Shown: piece by piece, positions 7,118 to 16,182 of the stretch
Layout of the letters: every line of letters starts with the position of its first letter
How positions within the stretch are numbered: the stretch's first letter is position 1
From: JANMZR01 sp031383555
GTDB lineage: Bacteria > Bacteroidota > Bacteroidia > Cytophagales > Spirosomataceae
Assembly (NCBI GenBank): GCA_031383555.1
Contig: JANMZR010000300.1
Coordinates: 1 to 40,203, forward strand
Length of the DNA stretch: 40,203 nucleotides
Reading direction: 5' to 3'
Notes under the pieces: model-generated
Database searches by the model: none
What the model was told of the DNA's origin: nothing
What the model saw: only the letters and a program-made list of their open reading frames with translations
Translations under genes and position numbers: made by a program

Positions 7118-10100
7118 TTGATTACCAACAAAAAATTACCAAGACAAAATTTTGCCAGGGTTAAAACCGTGCTCGAATATCCCGATTTTTTAGATATTCA
7201 GCTACAAAGTTTTAAAGACTTTTTTCAGCTTGAAACAGCAGCTGACAATCGGACCGACGAAGGCCTTTTTAAAGTATTCGCAGAGAACTTCCCTATTTCG
7301 GACTCTCGTGATAACTTCGTTTTAGAATTTATCGATTATTCGGTAGATGCTCCAAAATATTCAACTGACGAGTGTATTGACCGTGGTCTTACCTATTCAG
7401 TGCCCTTAAAAGCTAAGCTTCGCTTGAGCTGTAATGACGAGGACAACGAAGATTTCGAAACTATTGAGCAGGAAGTATTTTTAGGAAATATTCCTTATAT
7501 GACTTATAAAGGGTCATTTATTATCAATGGTGCTGAGCGAGTAATCGTATCTCAGTTGCATCGCTCACCAGGAGTATTTTTCTCGCAAAGCCGCCATACT
7601 AATGGCACAAAGCTATATTCAGCGAGAATTATCCCATTCAAAGGCTCATGGATTGAGTTTGCAACTGACGTAAACAACGTAATGTATGCTTATATTGATC
7701 GCAAGAAAAAGTTTCCAGTAACTACACTTTTACGTGCTATTGGCTTTGGCTCTGACAAAGATATTCTTGATCTTTTCGGCCTATCTGAAGAAGTAAAAGC
7801 GGACAAAACTAATTTAACAAAAGCGATTGGTCGCCGATTAGCCGCAAGGGTACTTCGTACTTGGCAGGAGGATTTTGTAGATGAAGAAACTGGTGAAGTG
7901 GTATCAATCGACAGAAACGAAGTGCTATTGGAGCGTGATTCTGAGCTTAAGCAGGAAGATGTTGATGTAATTTTAGAATCAGGTCTTTCAACTGTAATCC
8001 TTCATAAGGAAGACATGAACGTGGCGGATTATAACATCATCTATAATACATTACAAAAAGACTCATCCAACTCTGAAAAAGAGGCCGTTGAGCAAATTTA
8101 TCGTCAATTACGTAATACAGAGGCTCCTGATGAGCAGACTGCTAGGGATATTATCCAAAGTTTGTTTTTCTCAGATAAGCGTTATGACTTGGGCGAAGTT
8201 GGTCGATATAGAATTAACAAAAAATTAGGTCATGATTTAAACAATGCTACACGTGTATTAACCACCGAAGACATCGTTTCAATCGTGAAATATTTAATTG
8301 GTTTGATCAATTCAAAAGCTCTGATTGATGATATTGATCACCTTTCAAACCGTCGTGTGCGTACAGTTGGCGAGCAACTATATGCCCAGTTTGGTGTAGG
8401 CTTGGCTCGTATGGCTCGTACTATTAAGGAAAGAATGAACGTACGTGACAATGAAGACTTTAAACCAGTCGATTTGATTAACGCTCGTACATTATCGTCA
8501 GTAATTAACTCATTCTTTGGTACCAACCAGCTTTCACAATTTATGGATCAGACCAACCCATTGGCTGAAATTACCCATAAAAGGAGAATGTCGGCACTTG
8601 GACCTGGTGGTCTTTCACGTGAAAGAGCAGGTTTTGAGGTACGTGACGTACACTATACTCACTATGGTAGGCTTTGTACTATTGAAACGCCTGAGGGGCC
8701 AAACATTGGTCTGATTTCTTCACTTTGCGTACATGCCAAAGTGAACTCAATGGGATTCATTGAAACACCATATCGATCAATTGAAGATGGCAAGGTAAAC
8801 ATTAATAAAGGAGTAACTTTCCTTACTGCTGAAGAAGAGGACGGTCAACATATAGTTCAATCGAGTGCAACAATTGACGAAAAAGGTAAATTCCTTGTAT
8901 CGAAAGTAAAGGCTCGTTTTGAAGGTGATTTTCCAATGGTATTGCCTGAGGAAGCCCAGTTGATGGACATTGCTCCGAACCAAATTGTATCGGTCGCTGC
9001 TTCAATGATTCCTTTCTTGGAGCATGATGATGCTAACCGTGCTTTGATGGGCTCAAACATGCAGCGTCAAGCGGTTCCACTTTTAAGACCTGAAGCCCCA
9101 ATTGTGGGTACTGGACTTGAAGCGAGAATTGCAGTTGACTCACGTGCATTAGTTATAGCTGAAGGCGATGGAGTTATTGAAAAAGTAGATGCTAGTGGAA
9201 TTGTAGTAAAATATGATAGAACTGACGAACAACGTTTAATTAGCTTTGAAGGCGATTCAAAAGCATATAATTTGATTAAGTTCCGCAGAACTAACCAAGA
9301 TACTTGTATAAACTTACGCCCGATAGTATTTAAAGGGGAAAGAGTGCTAAAAGGTCAGGTTTTATGCGAAGGTTATGCAACTCAAAATGGTGAATTAGCT
9401 TTAGGTAGAAACATGAAAGTGGCCTTCATGCCTTGGCAAGGTTATAACTTTGAGGATGCTATTGTGATTTCTGAAAGAGTAGTTCGTGATGATATTTTCA
9501 CCTCAATCCATATTGATGAATATGAATTGGAAGTACGTGATACAAAACGTGGTGAAGAAGAGTTTACGTCAGAAATACCAAACGTCTCAGAAGAAACTGT
9601 ACGTAATTTGGACGAAAATGGAGTAGTAAGAATTGGTGCCGAAATAAAAGAAGGCGATATACTTATCGGAAAAATTACCCCAAAAGGGGAGTCAGATCCA
9701 ACTCCAGAAGAAAAACTATTAAGAGCAATATTCGGAGATAAAGCTGGCGATGTAAAAGATGCTTCTAAAAAAGCACCTCCATCATTGAAAGGTATAGTAA
9801 TTGACACCAAATTGTTTAGTCGTCCTAAAAAGGATAAAGATGTAAGGCAGAAATCGAAAGATGATGTGAAAGCCTTAATGAAAAAATACTCTAAAGACTT
9901 ATTGGCCAAGCGTGAGCTGATGATCCAAAAAGTAACTGAGTTATTAGGCAGCAAAGTCTCACAAGGAATTAAGCATAAATTTGGCGCCGATATTATATTA
10001 AAAGGAACTAAGTATAATCGGGAAGTAATAGAAACTAGTCTTTTCCCTGATAAAAACATCTATCGTGATGAAAGTACTTATTCAGTTGCTGAAGAGGTGA

Positions 10101-10990
10101 ATTTAATTTCAGACTTAATACTTGACAATGCAACTGACGAGCCAGCAACAAATGCAGCTTTAAGTCAATTAGTTAAAAACTATATTGTTACACGTAACGA
10201 AATAGCAGGTCAGTTTAAGCGTGTACGTTTCTCATTGGAAGTTGGTGATGAATTGCCAGCAGGTATTGTGAAGCTTGCCAAAGTTTATATTGCTAAAAAA
10301 CGCAAGTTGAAAGTAGGCGATAAAATGGCGGGTCGTCACGGTAATAAAGGTGTTGTAGCCCGTATTGTTCGTGATGAAGATATGCCTTTTCTTGAAGATG
10401 GAACCCCGATGGATATTGTATTGAATCCGCTTGGTGTACCTTCTCGTATGAACATTGGCCAGATTTATGAGACAGTTTTGGGCTGGGCTGGTGAGAAATT
10501 AGGAAGAACCTACTCAACACCGATATTTGATGGAGCAACTGAGGCTGAGGTAGCTGCAGAACTTACCGAGGCAAAACTTCCTGATTGGGGTCGTACTTAT
10601 TTGTACAATGGCTTAACTGGCGAAATGTTTGATCAGCCGATTACTGTAGGTATCATCTATATGTTGAAACTAGGTCACTTAGTTGATGACAAGATGCACG
10701 CACGTTCCATCGGACCATATTCATTAATTACACAACAACCATTAGGTGGTAAAGCACAATTTGGTGGTCAGCGTTTTGGTGAAATGGAGGTTTGGGCGCT
10801 TGAAGCATTTGGAGCAGCAAATATTTTGCAAGAAATATTAACTGTAAAATCAGATGATGTAATTGGCCGTGCCAAAGCTTATGAAGCGATCGTAAAAGGC
10901 GAAAATATGCCAAAACCTAATATTCCAGAATCATTCAACGTTTTGATTCACGAATTGAGAGGTTTAGCACTTGAAATCACATTAGAATAA
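7118..10990 (+). CDS. rpoB: DNA-directed RNA polymerase subunit beta
   Basis: A 1290-residue beta subunit, full length for the phylum. The rifampicin-pocket cluster is at residues ~465-500 ('QLSQFMDQTNPLAEITHKRR' and following); the residues equivalent to E. coli Q513, D516, H526 and S531 are all wild type, so no resistance substitution is seen. The conserved block 'GDKMAGRHGNKGVVARI' near residue 1070 belongs to the active centre. The likely start is TTG at 7118: an in-frame TAA lies only six codons upstream, no ATG intervenes, and homology begins straight away ('ITNKKLPRQNFARVKTVLEY'). rpoC follows after 111 bases. Confidence 0.98.
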   Translation: MITNKKLPRQNFARVKTVLEYPDFLDIQLQSFKDFFQLETAADNRTDEGLFKVFAENFPISDSRDNFVLEFIDYSVDAPKYSTDECIDRGLTYSVPLKAKLRLSCNDEDNEDFETIEQEVFLGNIPYMTYKGSFIINGAERVIVSQLHRSPGVFFSQSRHTNGTKLYSARIIPFKGSWIEFATDVNNVMYAYIDRKKKFPVTTLLRAIGFGSDKDILDLFGLSEEVKADKTNLTKAIGRRLAARVLRTWQEDFVDEETGEVVSIDRNEVLLERDSELKQEDVDVILESGLSTVILHKEDMNVADYNIIYNTLQKDSSNSEKEAVEQIYRQLRNTEAPDEQTARDIIQSLFFSDKRYDLGEVGRYRINKKLGHDLNNATRVLTTEDIVSIVKYLIGLINSKALIDDIDHLSNRRVRTVGEQLYAQFGVGLARMARTIKERMNVRDNEDFKPVDLINARTLSSVINSFFGTNQLSQFMDQTNPLAEITHKRRMSALGPGGLSRERAGFEVRDVHYTHYGRLCTIETPEGPNIGLISSLCVHAKVNSMGFIETPYRSIEDGKVNINKGVTFLTAEEEDGQHIVQSSATIDEKGKFLVSKVKARFEGDFPMVLPEEAQLMDIAPNQIVSVAASMIPFLEHDDANRALMGSNMQRQAVPLLRPEAPIVGTGLEARIAVDSRALVIAEGDGVIEKVDASGIVVKYDRTDEQRLISFEGDSKAYNLIKFRRTNQDTCINLRPIVFKGERVLKGQVLCEGYATQNGELALGRNMKVAFMPWQGYNFEDAIVISERVVRDDIFTSIHIDEYELEVRDTKRGEEEFTSEIPNVSEETVRNLDENGVVRIGAEIKEGDILIGKITPKGESDPTPEEKLLRAIFGDKAGDVKDASKKAPPSLKGIVIDTKLFSRPKKDKDVRQKSKDDVKALMKKYSKDLLAKRELMIQKVTELLGSKVSQGIKHKFGADIILKGTKYNREVIETSLFPDKNIYRDESTYSVAEEVNLISDLILDNATDEPATNAALSQLVKNYIVTRNEIAGQFKRVRFSLEVGDELPAGIVKLAKVYIAKKRKLKVGDKMAGRHGNKGVVARIVRDEDMPFLEDGTPMDIVLNPLGVPSRMNIGQIYETVLGWAGEKLGRTYSTPIFDGATEAEVAAELTEAKLPDWGRTYLYNGLTGEMFDQPITVGIIYMLKLGHLVDDKMHARSIGPYSLITQQPLGGKAQFGGQRFGEMEVWALEAFGAANILQEILTVKSDDVIGRAKAYEAIVKGENMPKPNIPESFNVLIHELRGLALEITLE

Positions 10991-11004
10991 CAAAAATTTG
11001 AAAA

Positions 11005-11049
11005 TTTGAAAATTGGTTAATTTGAAGAAATTCAAAACCAATTTTCAAA
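11005..11049 (+). promoter_or_regulatory. Stem-loop in the rpoB-rpoC gap
   Basis: TTTGAAAATTGGTT (11005-11018) and AACCAATTTTCAAA (11036-11049) are exact reverse complements: a 14-bp stem with a 17-base loop. No T-run follows, so it is not a standard terminator. It could be an RNase site, an mRNA-stability element or a relic of a small repeat; similar TTTGAAAA and TTTTCAAA words recur through the rest of the gap. Confidence 0.55.
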
Positions 11050-11101
11050 TAATTAACATTTTTCAAATTGTCAAATTGTCTTATTTTCAAATCTAAGAAA
11101 T

Positions 11102-14100
11102 ATGTCATTCAAAAAAAATAGAAAATTTACATCTGCCTTTTCCAAGGTTACAATAAGCCTGGCATCGCCTGAGTCGATTCTTGAAAGCTCAAATGGAGAG
11201 GTAACTCAACCAGAAACAATCAATTACAGAACCTATAAGCCTGAGATGGGCGGTTTGTTTTGTGAGCGTATTTTTGGTCCTACAAAGGACTGGGAATGTC
11301 ACTGTGGTAAATACAAAAGAATTCGTTACAAAGGAATCATTTGTGACCGTTGTGGTGTTGAAGTAACTGAGAAAAAAGTTCGCAGAGAGCGCATGGGCCA
11401 TATTGAATTGGTTGTGCCGATTGCTCATATCTGGTATTTCAGAAGCTTACCTAACAAAATAGGTTACCTTTTGGGCCTTTCTACCAAAAAATTAGACCAA
11501 ATCATCTATTATGAACGATATATGGTTTGTCAAACTGGTATAAAAGCTGAGGATGGAATTCAATTATTAGACTTCTTAACTGAAGACGAATACTTGGATA
11601 TTTTGGATAAACTTCCTCGTGAAAACCAAATGCTTCCTGATACAGATCCAAATAAGTTCATCGCCAAAATGGGTGCCGATGCGTTAGAAATGATGCTTTC
11701 TCGCACACAATTGGACGAACTATCGTATGACCTTCGTCACTCAGCTGCCAACGATACTTCTCAGCAACGTAAGGCTGATGCCTTAAAGCGTTTGAAGGTA
11801 GTTGAGGCTTTCCGTGAGGCAAATGGCCGTATTGAAAACCGTCCTGAGTGGATGGTAATAAGAATGGTACCAGTAATTCCACCAGAATTGCGCCCATTAG
11901 TGCCTTTAGATGGTGGTCGTTTTGCAACATCCGACTTGAACGATTTATATCGTCGAGTGATTATAAGAAACAACCGTTTGAAGCGTCTGATTGAAATTAA
12001 AGCGCCGGAGGTTATTTTACGTAACGAAAAGCGTATGTTACAAGAGGCTGTTGACTCATTGTTCGACAATTCACGTAAAGTAAACGCTGTTCGTAGCGAA
12101 GGAAACCGTGCCTTGAAATCGCTTTCAGATATGTTGAAAGGTAAGCAAGGTCGTTTCCGTCAGAACTTATTAGGTAAGCGAGTTGACTATTCTGGTCGTT
12201 CGGTTATTGTGGTAGGACCAGAGTTAAAAATGCACGAATGCGGTTTGCCAAAAGACATGGCAGCTGAGCTATTCAAGCCGTTTATTATAAGAAAATTAAT
12301 TGAGCGTGGTATAGTAAAAACTGTAAAATCGGCCAAGAAAATCGTAGACAGAAAAGACCCAGTAATTTGGGATATTTTGGAAAACGTATTAAAAGGTCAT
12401 CCAGTATTACTAAACCGGGCTCCAACTTTACATAGATTGGGTATTCAGGCTTTCCAACCAAAATTAATTGAAGGAAAAGCCATCCAATTGCACCCATTGA
12501 CTTGTACCGCCTTTAACGCTGACTTTGACGGTGACCAGATGGCTGTTCACGTTCCATTGGGTCAGGAGGCTATTTTAGAAGCATCATTATTAATGTTGGC
12601 TTCTCATAATATCTTAAACCCTGCCAACGGTGCACCTATTACTGTACCTTCTCAAGACATGGTTTTGGGTCTTTATTACGTAACTAAAGGTCGTTTGAAT
12701 ACACCAGAATATCCAATAGCAGGAGAAGGAATGACGTTTTATAGTCATGATGAAGTAGTAATTGGAATCAACGAAAGAGCAGTTTCAAAGCATGCCAACA
12801 TCAAAGTACGTACGCAAGTGCGTAATGAGGACGGTCAATTAGACACTAAAATAATTGAGACGGTTGCAGGTCGTGTATTGTTCAACAATTGTGTACCAAA
12901 AGAAGTTGGTTATATCAATGAATTATTAACAAAGAAGAAGTTACAACAGATTATTTCTCAGATTTTCAAAATCTCAGGGGTATCTCGTACAGCACAATTC
13001 TTGGATGAAATTAAAGAACTTGGTTTCCAGTCGGCCTTCCACGGAGGGTTGTCAATGGGACTTGGCGATATTGTGATTCCTGAAGAAAAAGCAGTTTTGG
13101 TTGAAAAAGCCAAAGCTGATGTTGATGCTGTTTGGAGCAACTATATGAACGGTATTATTACTGATAATGAACGTTATAACCAAGTTATTGATATTTGGGG
13201 TAAGGTTAATACACAGATTACTAATACGCTGATGAAGCAAATGGAAGAGGATCGTCAAGGTTTCAACGCCATTTACATGATGATGCACTCAGGAGCCCGT
13301 GGTTCTCGTGAGCAGATTCGTCAGCTAGGTGGTATGAGAGGTTTGATGGCCAAGCCACAGAAAAACTTAGCGGGATCGGTAGGAGAAATCATCGAAAACC
13401 CAATTCTTTCTAACTTTAAGGAAGGTCTTGACGTATTGGAATACTTTATTTCAACCCACGGCGCTCGTAAAGGTTTGGCTGACACCGCCCTTAAAACGGC
13501 CGATGCGGGTTATTTGACACGTCGTTTGCATGACGTTGCACAAGATGTAATTATTGTTGAGCCTGATTGTGGTACTTTAAGAGGCCTTCAAGTTTTTCCT
13601 TTGAAAGACAATGACGAAATCGTTGAGCAACTTTCTGAGCGTATTTTAGGTAGAGTTTCTGTTCATGATGTTTTTGATCCTCTATCCAATGAGCTTATTG
13701 TAGCTTCAGGTGAAGAAATCAATGAGAAAATGGCCGAATTGATAGATGCAACATCCATCGAATCTGTAGAAATTCGTTCAGTATTAACTTGCGAAACTAA
13801 AGATGGTGTTTGTACAAAATGTTATGGACGTAACTTGGCTACTGGTCGTATGGTTGACATTGGTGAAGCTGTAGGTGTAATTGCCTCACAGTCAATTGGT
13901 GAGCCAGGTACTCAATTAACTTTACGTACATTCCACGTAGGTGGTACTGCACAAAATATTGCAACGGCTGCCTCAATTGTAGCCAAGTTTGACGGTATTA
14001 TCAAGTTTGACGAGCTTCGTACTTTACCTACGAAATCTCCAGATGGTTTGGACTCAGCAGTTGTAATGGGTCGTTCTGGTGAAATTCAAATATATGCACC

Positions 14101-15400
14101 AAATGGTCAATTACTAATATCTTCAAACGTACCTTACGGTGCTTACTTAACTGTAAAAGAAGGAGATAAAGTGAAAAAAGGAGATACCCTTTGTAATTGG
14201 GATCCATTTAACGCAGTAATTCTTTCTGAAAATGAGGGTAAAATTATATTTGATGCCATTGAAGACGGTATCACTTTCCGTGAGGAATTTGATGAGCAAA
14301 CTGGTTATCGGGAAAAAGTAATCACTGAGTCGAAGGATAAAACCAAAAACCCAGCAATAAAGATTACCAATAAAACTGAAGAAAAAGAATACAACCTTCC
14401 TGTAGGAGCGCATATTGCTGTTGAAGACGGAGTGAAAATAGCTGCTGGTATTATTTTAGCGAAAATACCTCGATCAGCTGGTAAAACTCGTGATATTACA
14501 GGTGGTTTGCCTCGAGTTACTGAACTTTTCGAAGCTCGTAACCCTTCAAACCCAGCCGTAGTTTCTGAAATTGATGGCGTTGTTGCTTACGGTGGTATCA
14601 AGCGAGGTAATCGTGAGATATATATCACTTCAAAAGAAGGTATCGAGAAAAAATATTTAGTACCATTATCGAAACATATTTTGGTGCAGAATAACGACTT
14701 CGTGCGTGCTGGTGTACCACTTTCTGATGGAGCCGTTACACCTTCCGATATATTGTCGATAAAAGGACCAACAGCAGTTCAGGAGTATTTGGTAAATGAA
14801 ATCCAAGATGTATATCGCCTTCAAGGTGTGAAAATCAACGATAAGCATATCGAAGCCATCGTTCGTCAAATGATGCAAAAAGTGCATATTATTGAGTCGG
14901 GTGATACAAGTTTCTTGGAAGGTCAAGTAGTTGACAAGGTATTGGTAAGAGAAGAAAACGATAAAATACTTGACAATAAGGTAGTTACTGATGCTGGGGA
15001 GTCTGAAAACTTCAAAGTTGGTATGATAGTATCAGCACGTAAGTTGCGTGACGAAAACTCAAGCTTGAAACGACGTGATATGAAAATAGTTCATGTTCGT
15101 GATGCACAAGCGGCGGTTTCTCAACCAACATTACAGGGTATAACCCAAGCCTCACTAGGTACACAAAGCTTTATTTCGGCGGCCTCCTTCCAAGAGACTA
15201 CCAAGGTATTGTCTGAAGCTTCAATTAGAGCAAAGGCCGATACTTTAGATGGTTTGAAAGAAAACGTTATTGTTGGTCACTTGATTCCTGCTGGTACAGG
15301 TATTCGTAAATATCAAAACCTATTAGTAACGCCAAAAGAGGAGTACGATATGTTGGTAGATACGAAAGACAAATTTGCCAAAAGAAGACAATTTGTATAG
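11102..15400 (+). CDS. rpoC: DNA-directed RNA polymerase subunit beta'
   Basis: A 1432-residue beta' subunit. The N-terminal zinc site is intact ('CHCGKYKRIRYKGIICDRCG', residues ~65-84). The catalytic magnesium loop 'NADFDGDQMAVHVPL' lies near residue 470. The second zinc site is made from the Cys of 'EPDCGTL' (~822) and 'CETKDGVCTKCYG' (~897-909). The bridge helix/trigger loop region ('GLMAKPQKNLAGSVGEIIE' and 'GVIASQSIGEPGTQLTLRTF') is complete. The protein is normal for Bacteroidota and is co-transcribed with rpoB. Confidence 0.98.
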   Translation: MSFKKNRKFTSAFSKVTISLASPESILESSNGEVTQPETINYRTYKPEMGGLFCERIFGPTKDWECHCGKYKRIRYKGIICDRCGVEVTEKKVRRERMGHIELVVPIAHIWYFRSLPNKIGYLLGLSTKKLDQIIYYERYMVCQTGIKAEDGIQLLDFLTEDEYLDILDKLPRENQMLPDTDPNKFIAKMGADALEMMLSRTQLDELSYDLRHSAANDTSQQRKADALKRLKVVEAFREANGRIENRPEWMVIRMVPVIPPELRPLVPLDGGRFATSDLNDLYRRVIIRNNRLKRLIEIKAPEVILRNEKRMLQEAVDSLFDNSRKVNAVRSEGNRALKSLSDMLKGKQGRFRQNLLGKRVDYSGRSVIVVGPELKMHECGLPKDMAAELFKPFIIRKLIERGIVKTVKSAKKIVDRKDPVIWDILENVLKGHPVLLNRAPTLHRLGIQAFQPKLIEGKAIQLHPLTCTAFNADFDGDQMAVHVPLGQEAILEASLLMLASHNILNPANGAPITVPSQDMVLGLYYVTKGRLNTPEYPIAGEGMTFYSHDEVVIGINERAVSKHANIKVRTQVRNEDGQLDTKIIETVAGRVLFNNCVPKEVGYINELLTKKKLQQIISQIFKISGVSRTAQFLDEIKELGFQSAFHGGLSMGLGDIVIPEEKAVLVEKAKADVDAVWSNYMNGIITDNERYNQVIDIWGKVNTQITNTLMKQMEEDRQGFNAIYMMMHSGARGSREQIRQLGGMRGLMAKPQKNLAGSVGEIIENPILSNFKEGLDVLEYFISTHGARKGLADTALKTADAGYLTRRLHDVAQDVIIVEPDCGTLRGLQVFPLKDNDEIVEQLSERILGRVSVHDVFDPLSNELIVASGEEINEKMAELIDATSIESVEIRSVLTCETKDGVCTKCYGRNLATGRMVDIGEAVGVIASQSIGEPGTQLTLRTFHVGGTAQNIATAASIVAKFDGIIKFDELRTLPTKSPDGLDSAVVMGRSGEIQIYAPNGQLLISSNVPYGAYLTVKEGDKVKKGDTLCNWDPFNAVILSENEGKIIFDAIEDGITFREEFDEQTGYREKVITESKDKTKNPAIKITNKTEEKEYNLPVGAHIAVEDGVKIAAGIILAKIPRSAGKTRDITGGLPRVTELFEARNPSNPAVVSEIDGVVAYGGIKRGNREIYITSKEGIEKKYLVPLSKHILVQNNDFVRAGVPLSDGAVTPSDILSIKGPTAVQEYLVNEIQDVYRLQGVKINDKHIEAIVRQMMQKVHIIESGDTSFLEGQVVDKVLVREENDKILDNKVVTDAGESENFKVGMIVSARKLRDENSSLKRRDMKIVHVRDAQAAVSQPTLQGITQASLGTQSFISAASFQETTKVLSEASIRAKADTLDGLKENVIVGHLIPAGTGIRKYQNLLVTPKEEYDMLVDTKDKFAKRRQFV

Positions 15401-15407
15401 ATAGTAG

Positions 15408-15516
15408 GACACGAATTTCACGAATTCAACGAATTTTTTCAGCTTAAATAGTAGAAAAAAAAGAAGTTAAGGATTGGTTCTTAAATTTTATTAGTGAAAT
15501 TTGTGAAATTCGTGTC
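15408..15516. repeat. Inverted intergenic repeat with CACGAATTTC arms
   Basis: GACACGAATTTCACGAATT (15408-15426) faces its inverse, GTGAAATTTGTGAAATTCGTGTC (15494-15516). A third partial copy, CAACGAATTT, is next to the left arm. Sequences built from CACGAATT units are a well-known class of scattered intergenic repeat in several bacterial phyla, including Bacteroidota. In RNA the arms would fold into a long hairpin between rpoC and the DUF3467 gene. Confidence 0.7.
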
Positions 15517-15535
15517 AATTAAACAATTTAGCAAA

Positions 15536-15862
15536 ATGAAAAATAGCCAATCATTACCACAAGAAAATCAAATGGAGGTTGAATTGAGCGAAGATATGGC
15601 CGAAGGCGTTTACGCTAATTTAGCCATGATAGCCCATTCACATTCTGAATTTGTACTTGATTTTATAAGAATGATGCCAGGCGTGCCTAAAGCTAAAGTG
15701 AAAGCCAGAGTGGTAATTACCCCTGAGCATGCACAAAGGCTTTTGATTGCTCTCCGTGATAATATCAGAAAATACGAAGAAGCATATGGCAAAGTTACCG
15801 CTATGGAAGACCAATCTTTTAACTTTCCCATGAACTTTAAGGGGACTGTTGGGGAGGCGTAA
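15536..15862 (+). CDS. DUF3467 family protein
   Basis: A small protein of 108 residues from the ATG at 15536; an upstream GTG at 15494 lies inside the intergenic repeat and is rejected as start. The sequence 'AEGVYANLAMIAHSHSEFVLDFIRMMPG' followed by 'KARVVITPEHAQRLLIALRDNIRKYEE' is typical of DUF3467. No biochemical role is established for the family, to my knowledge. Its place right after rpoC, which is common in this phylum, suggests a link to transcription, but that is only guilt by association. It is the last gene before a strong terminator. Confidence 0.9.
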   Translation: MKNSQSLPQENQMEVELSEDMAEGVYANLAMIAHSHSEFVLDFIRMMPGVPKAKVKARVVITPEHAQRLLIALRDNIRKYEEAYGKVTAMEDQSFNFPMNFKGTVGEA

Positions 15863-15891
15863 ACTGCTTATTTTAAATGGATTAATATTAT

Positions 15892-15925
15892 AAAGACCTC
15901 AGATTATTCTGGGGTCTTTTGATTT
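15892..15925 (+). terminator. Terminator of rpoBC-DUF3467 operon
   Basis: AAAGACCTCAGA (15892-15903) pairs with TCTGGGGTCTTT (15908-15919) over 12 positions, with one G-U pair and a 4-base loop, followed by a T-rich tail. Confidence 0.9.
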
Positions 15926-16182
15926 TAAATTGGATAATTTTTATTTGAGATAAAATACAGATTAATTAATTAGGGTCATAAATCCAATTTTAAATCAATG
16001 TAAATCCCACTAATCTAAATTTAAAATTTCGTTTTATAGATAAAGCAGGCTTTAAAATCCGCTTTTAAAATAAATTCCCACTTACAAACGACAACAATCG
16101 CAAATAAATGGTTAAAGTCCTATAATTAAATATTTTCACAATAATTTTGCAGCCAATATATAATACTAAAAAAAAATAATTG
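15926..16182 (+). other. Gap before helicase gene with weak promoter motif
   Basis: AT-rich, no coding frame. TAATTTTG at 16142-16149 fits the -7 element TAnnTTTG and would start transcription about 27 bases before the helicase ATG, but no TTG lies at the right distance upstream, so it is a weak promoter candidate. Confidence 0.4.

Noticed and set aside
8510..8640. Possible rifampicin-resistance changes in RpoB
   Set aside because: Differences from E. coli in this cluster (Thr for Asn, Ala for Ser, Met for Ile) look like normal Bacteroidota variation, and the main resistance positions are wild type.
9442..10059. 205-codon frame on the reverse strand within rpoB
   Set aside because: It is antisense to a highly conserved rpoB segment; Ser/Phe-rich composition is typical of shadow frames.
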